Shown here: piece after piece, positions 4,821-5,458 of the stretch
Position numbering within the stretch: the stretch's first letter is position 1
Layout of the letters: each line of letters starts with the position of its first letter
From: Actinomycetes bacterium
GTDB lineage: Bacteria > Actinomycetota > Actinomycetes > Actinomycetales > Demequinaceae
Direction: 5' to 3'
Assembly: GCA_023432235.1 (NCBI GenBank)
Contig: JAEYUX010000034.1
Span: 1-5,458, forward strand
DNA: 5,458 nucleotides
Notes under the pieces: generated by a model
Databases searched by the model: none
The model's input: only the letters and a program-made list of their open reading frames with translations
What the model was told of the DNA's origin: nothing
Position numbers and translations under genes: made by a program

Positions 4821-5458
4821 CACTCGCCTGGGGGCGGCGGTACCTCGTGCGTGACGAACGCACGCCAGTAGTCGGCGCGCTTCGCGTGGGCGGCATCGTT
4901 GCGGCCTTCCAGGATCGGGCCAAGCCGATTGGTGGTCCGCGTTCGGAAACGGTCATCGGTGACGCATCGCGTCGGCTCGTACCGGACCTCAAACTCGGTG
5001 AGGTAACGCGCCTCAGCATTGCGGTGGCGCTCGATCAGTTTCTTCTTGTGCGAGTGGGCAACCACCGCGCCGATAATGCCCGCAACCGCTCCGAACATGA
5101 GGGGCACGACGGCGCCCTGTGCACCGTCGGCACCCGCAACCGCGATGGTCAGAATCGGCGCAAGGAAGAACGGCAAGCCAATCGCGGCGATCGCCCATCC
5201 GCGCAGGTTTGCGGATCGCTTAATCTTCGCCATGTTCATGGGCAACGAGCCCTGAGTCTCGCCGGAGCGGCCGTTGACGGCGATGTAGTGCATGATCGTG
5301 CCCCGAGGTGTCGGCTCGTAGTAGGCGTAGACCCACACCGGCAAGAGCACAGTGAGCCACCGTGTGCCCTTGACGGCGATCTGTTCCGATTCCCAGCGTA
5401 CGCCGCCCGTGAAGCCGCGCACCGTTTGGCCCACGTAGCCACGCGCCATCGTCGCGAA
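4820..5458 (-). CDS. C-terminal part of a TFIIB-type zinc-ribbon-like membrane protein
   Basis: The reading frame stays open to the window edge (codons TTC GCG ACG precede the ATG at 5449), and the first visible residues look like the middle of a domain, so the true start probably lies outside the window. Counting from the Met at 5449, residues 1-76 contain WLTVLLPVWVYAYY and IAVNGRSGETQGSLP. This resembles, from memory, the LLPVWxxxYxY...VNGqTGxVxGxxP block of bacterial proteins annotated as TFIIB-type zinc-ribbon-containing or PriA-like helicase-related. In that family the zinc ribbon is N-terminal and would lie outside the window. Two membrane segments follow (about 83-105 and 112-133), then a basic stretch HKKKLIERHR and a charged soluble tail ending VPPPPGE. 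The positive charges after the second segment suggest both termini face the cytosol. Biochemical function is unknown. It converges on leuD with a 37-nt gap. Confidence 0.72.
   Translation of the reverse strand, partial: FATMARGYVGQTVRGFTGGVRWESEQIAVKGTRWLTVLLPVWVYAYYEPTPRGTIMHYIAVNGRSGETQGSLPMNMAKIKRSANLRGWAIAAIGLPFFLAPILTIAVAGADGAQGAVVPLMFGAVAGIIGAVVAHSHKKKLIERHRNAEARYLTEFEVRYEPTRCVTDDRFRTRTTNRLGPILEGRNDAAHAKRADYWRAFVTHEVPPPPGE

Noticed and set aside
4192..5019. 275-codon open frame on the minus strand across leuD and the end of the next gene
   Set aside because: It overlaps leuD antisense and the zinc-ribbon-like gene in another frame, with Arg/Ala-rich shadow composition and no domain.

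Overview
The window looks like a chromosomal stretch from a high-GC Gram-positive bacterium (Actinomycetota, possibly order Micrococcales; the genus cannot be read from the sequence). Reasons: strong G/C preference at third codon positions, an NdgR/LtbR-type IclR regulator directly beside leuCD (the classic actinobacterial arrangement), a GTG and a TTG start, and an apparently leaderless regulator transcript. Nearly all of the DNA is coding. No tRNA, rRNA, CRISPR array, insertion sequence or phage gene was seen.

Layout. Positions 1-1230 (+) hold a two-gene cell-surface or secreted unit: the C-terminal end of an NTF2-like/DUF6318-like protein (1-219), then, 9 nt later and in the same frame, a TTG-started secreted protein (229-1230) with a PKD-like beta-sandwich region and two Asp/Asn-rich loops at its C-terminus. 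A 51-nt composite stem-loop (1252-1302) fills the gap to the convergent flavodoxin-family gene (1314-1832, -). Upstream of the flavodoxin gene, an inverted repeat with an AT-rich centre (1850-1887) separates it from ndgR (1924-2646, -), an IclR-family regulator. Divergent from ndgR is leuC-leuD (2707-4131 and 4144-4782, +), the two subunits of isopropylmalate isomerase. A 10-bp hairpin (4798-4820) ends that operon and overlaps the stop codon of a convergent membrane protein gene (4820 to the window end, -), the C-terminal part of a TFIIB-type zinc-ribbon-like protein.

How the genes work together. NdgR homologues control leuCD and other amino-acid genes, and here the shared control region is very compact. 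Predicted promoters for leuC (TTGTCA-N16-TATGAT, inside the ndgR coding start) and ndgR (TCGACA-N18-TAGTAT, inside the leuC leader) face each other and predict the same start point, about 2646. A perfect 6-2-6 palindrome (2666-2679) overlaps the ndgR -35 and lies in the leuC leader, so it could serve as one operator for both genes. LeuC and LeuD form one enzyme of leucine synthesis. The flavodoxin, the secreted pair and the zinc-ribbon-like membrane protein have no evident link to leucine metabolism.

The region is mostly ordinary core genome. The least characterised part is the secreted pair at the left edge, and the most unusual regulatory feature is the interlocked ndgR/leuC promoter region. 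No convincing new multi-gene system was found.
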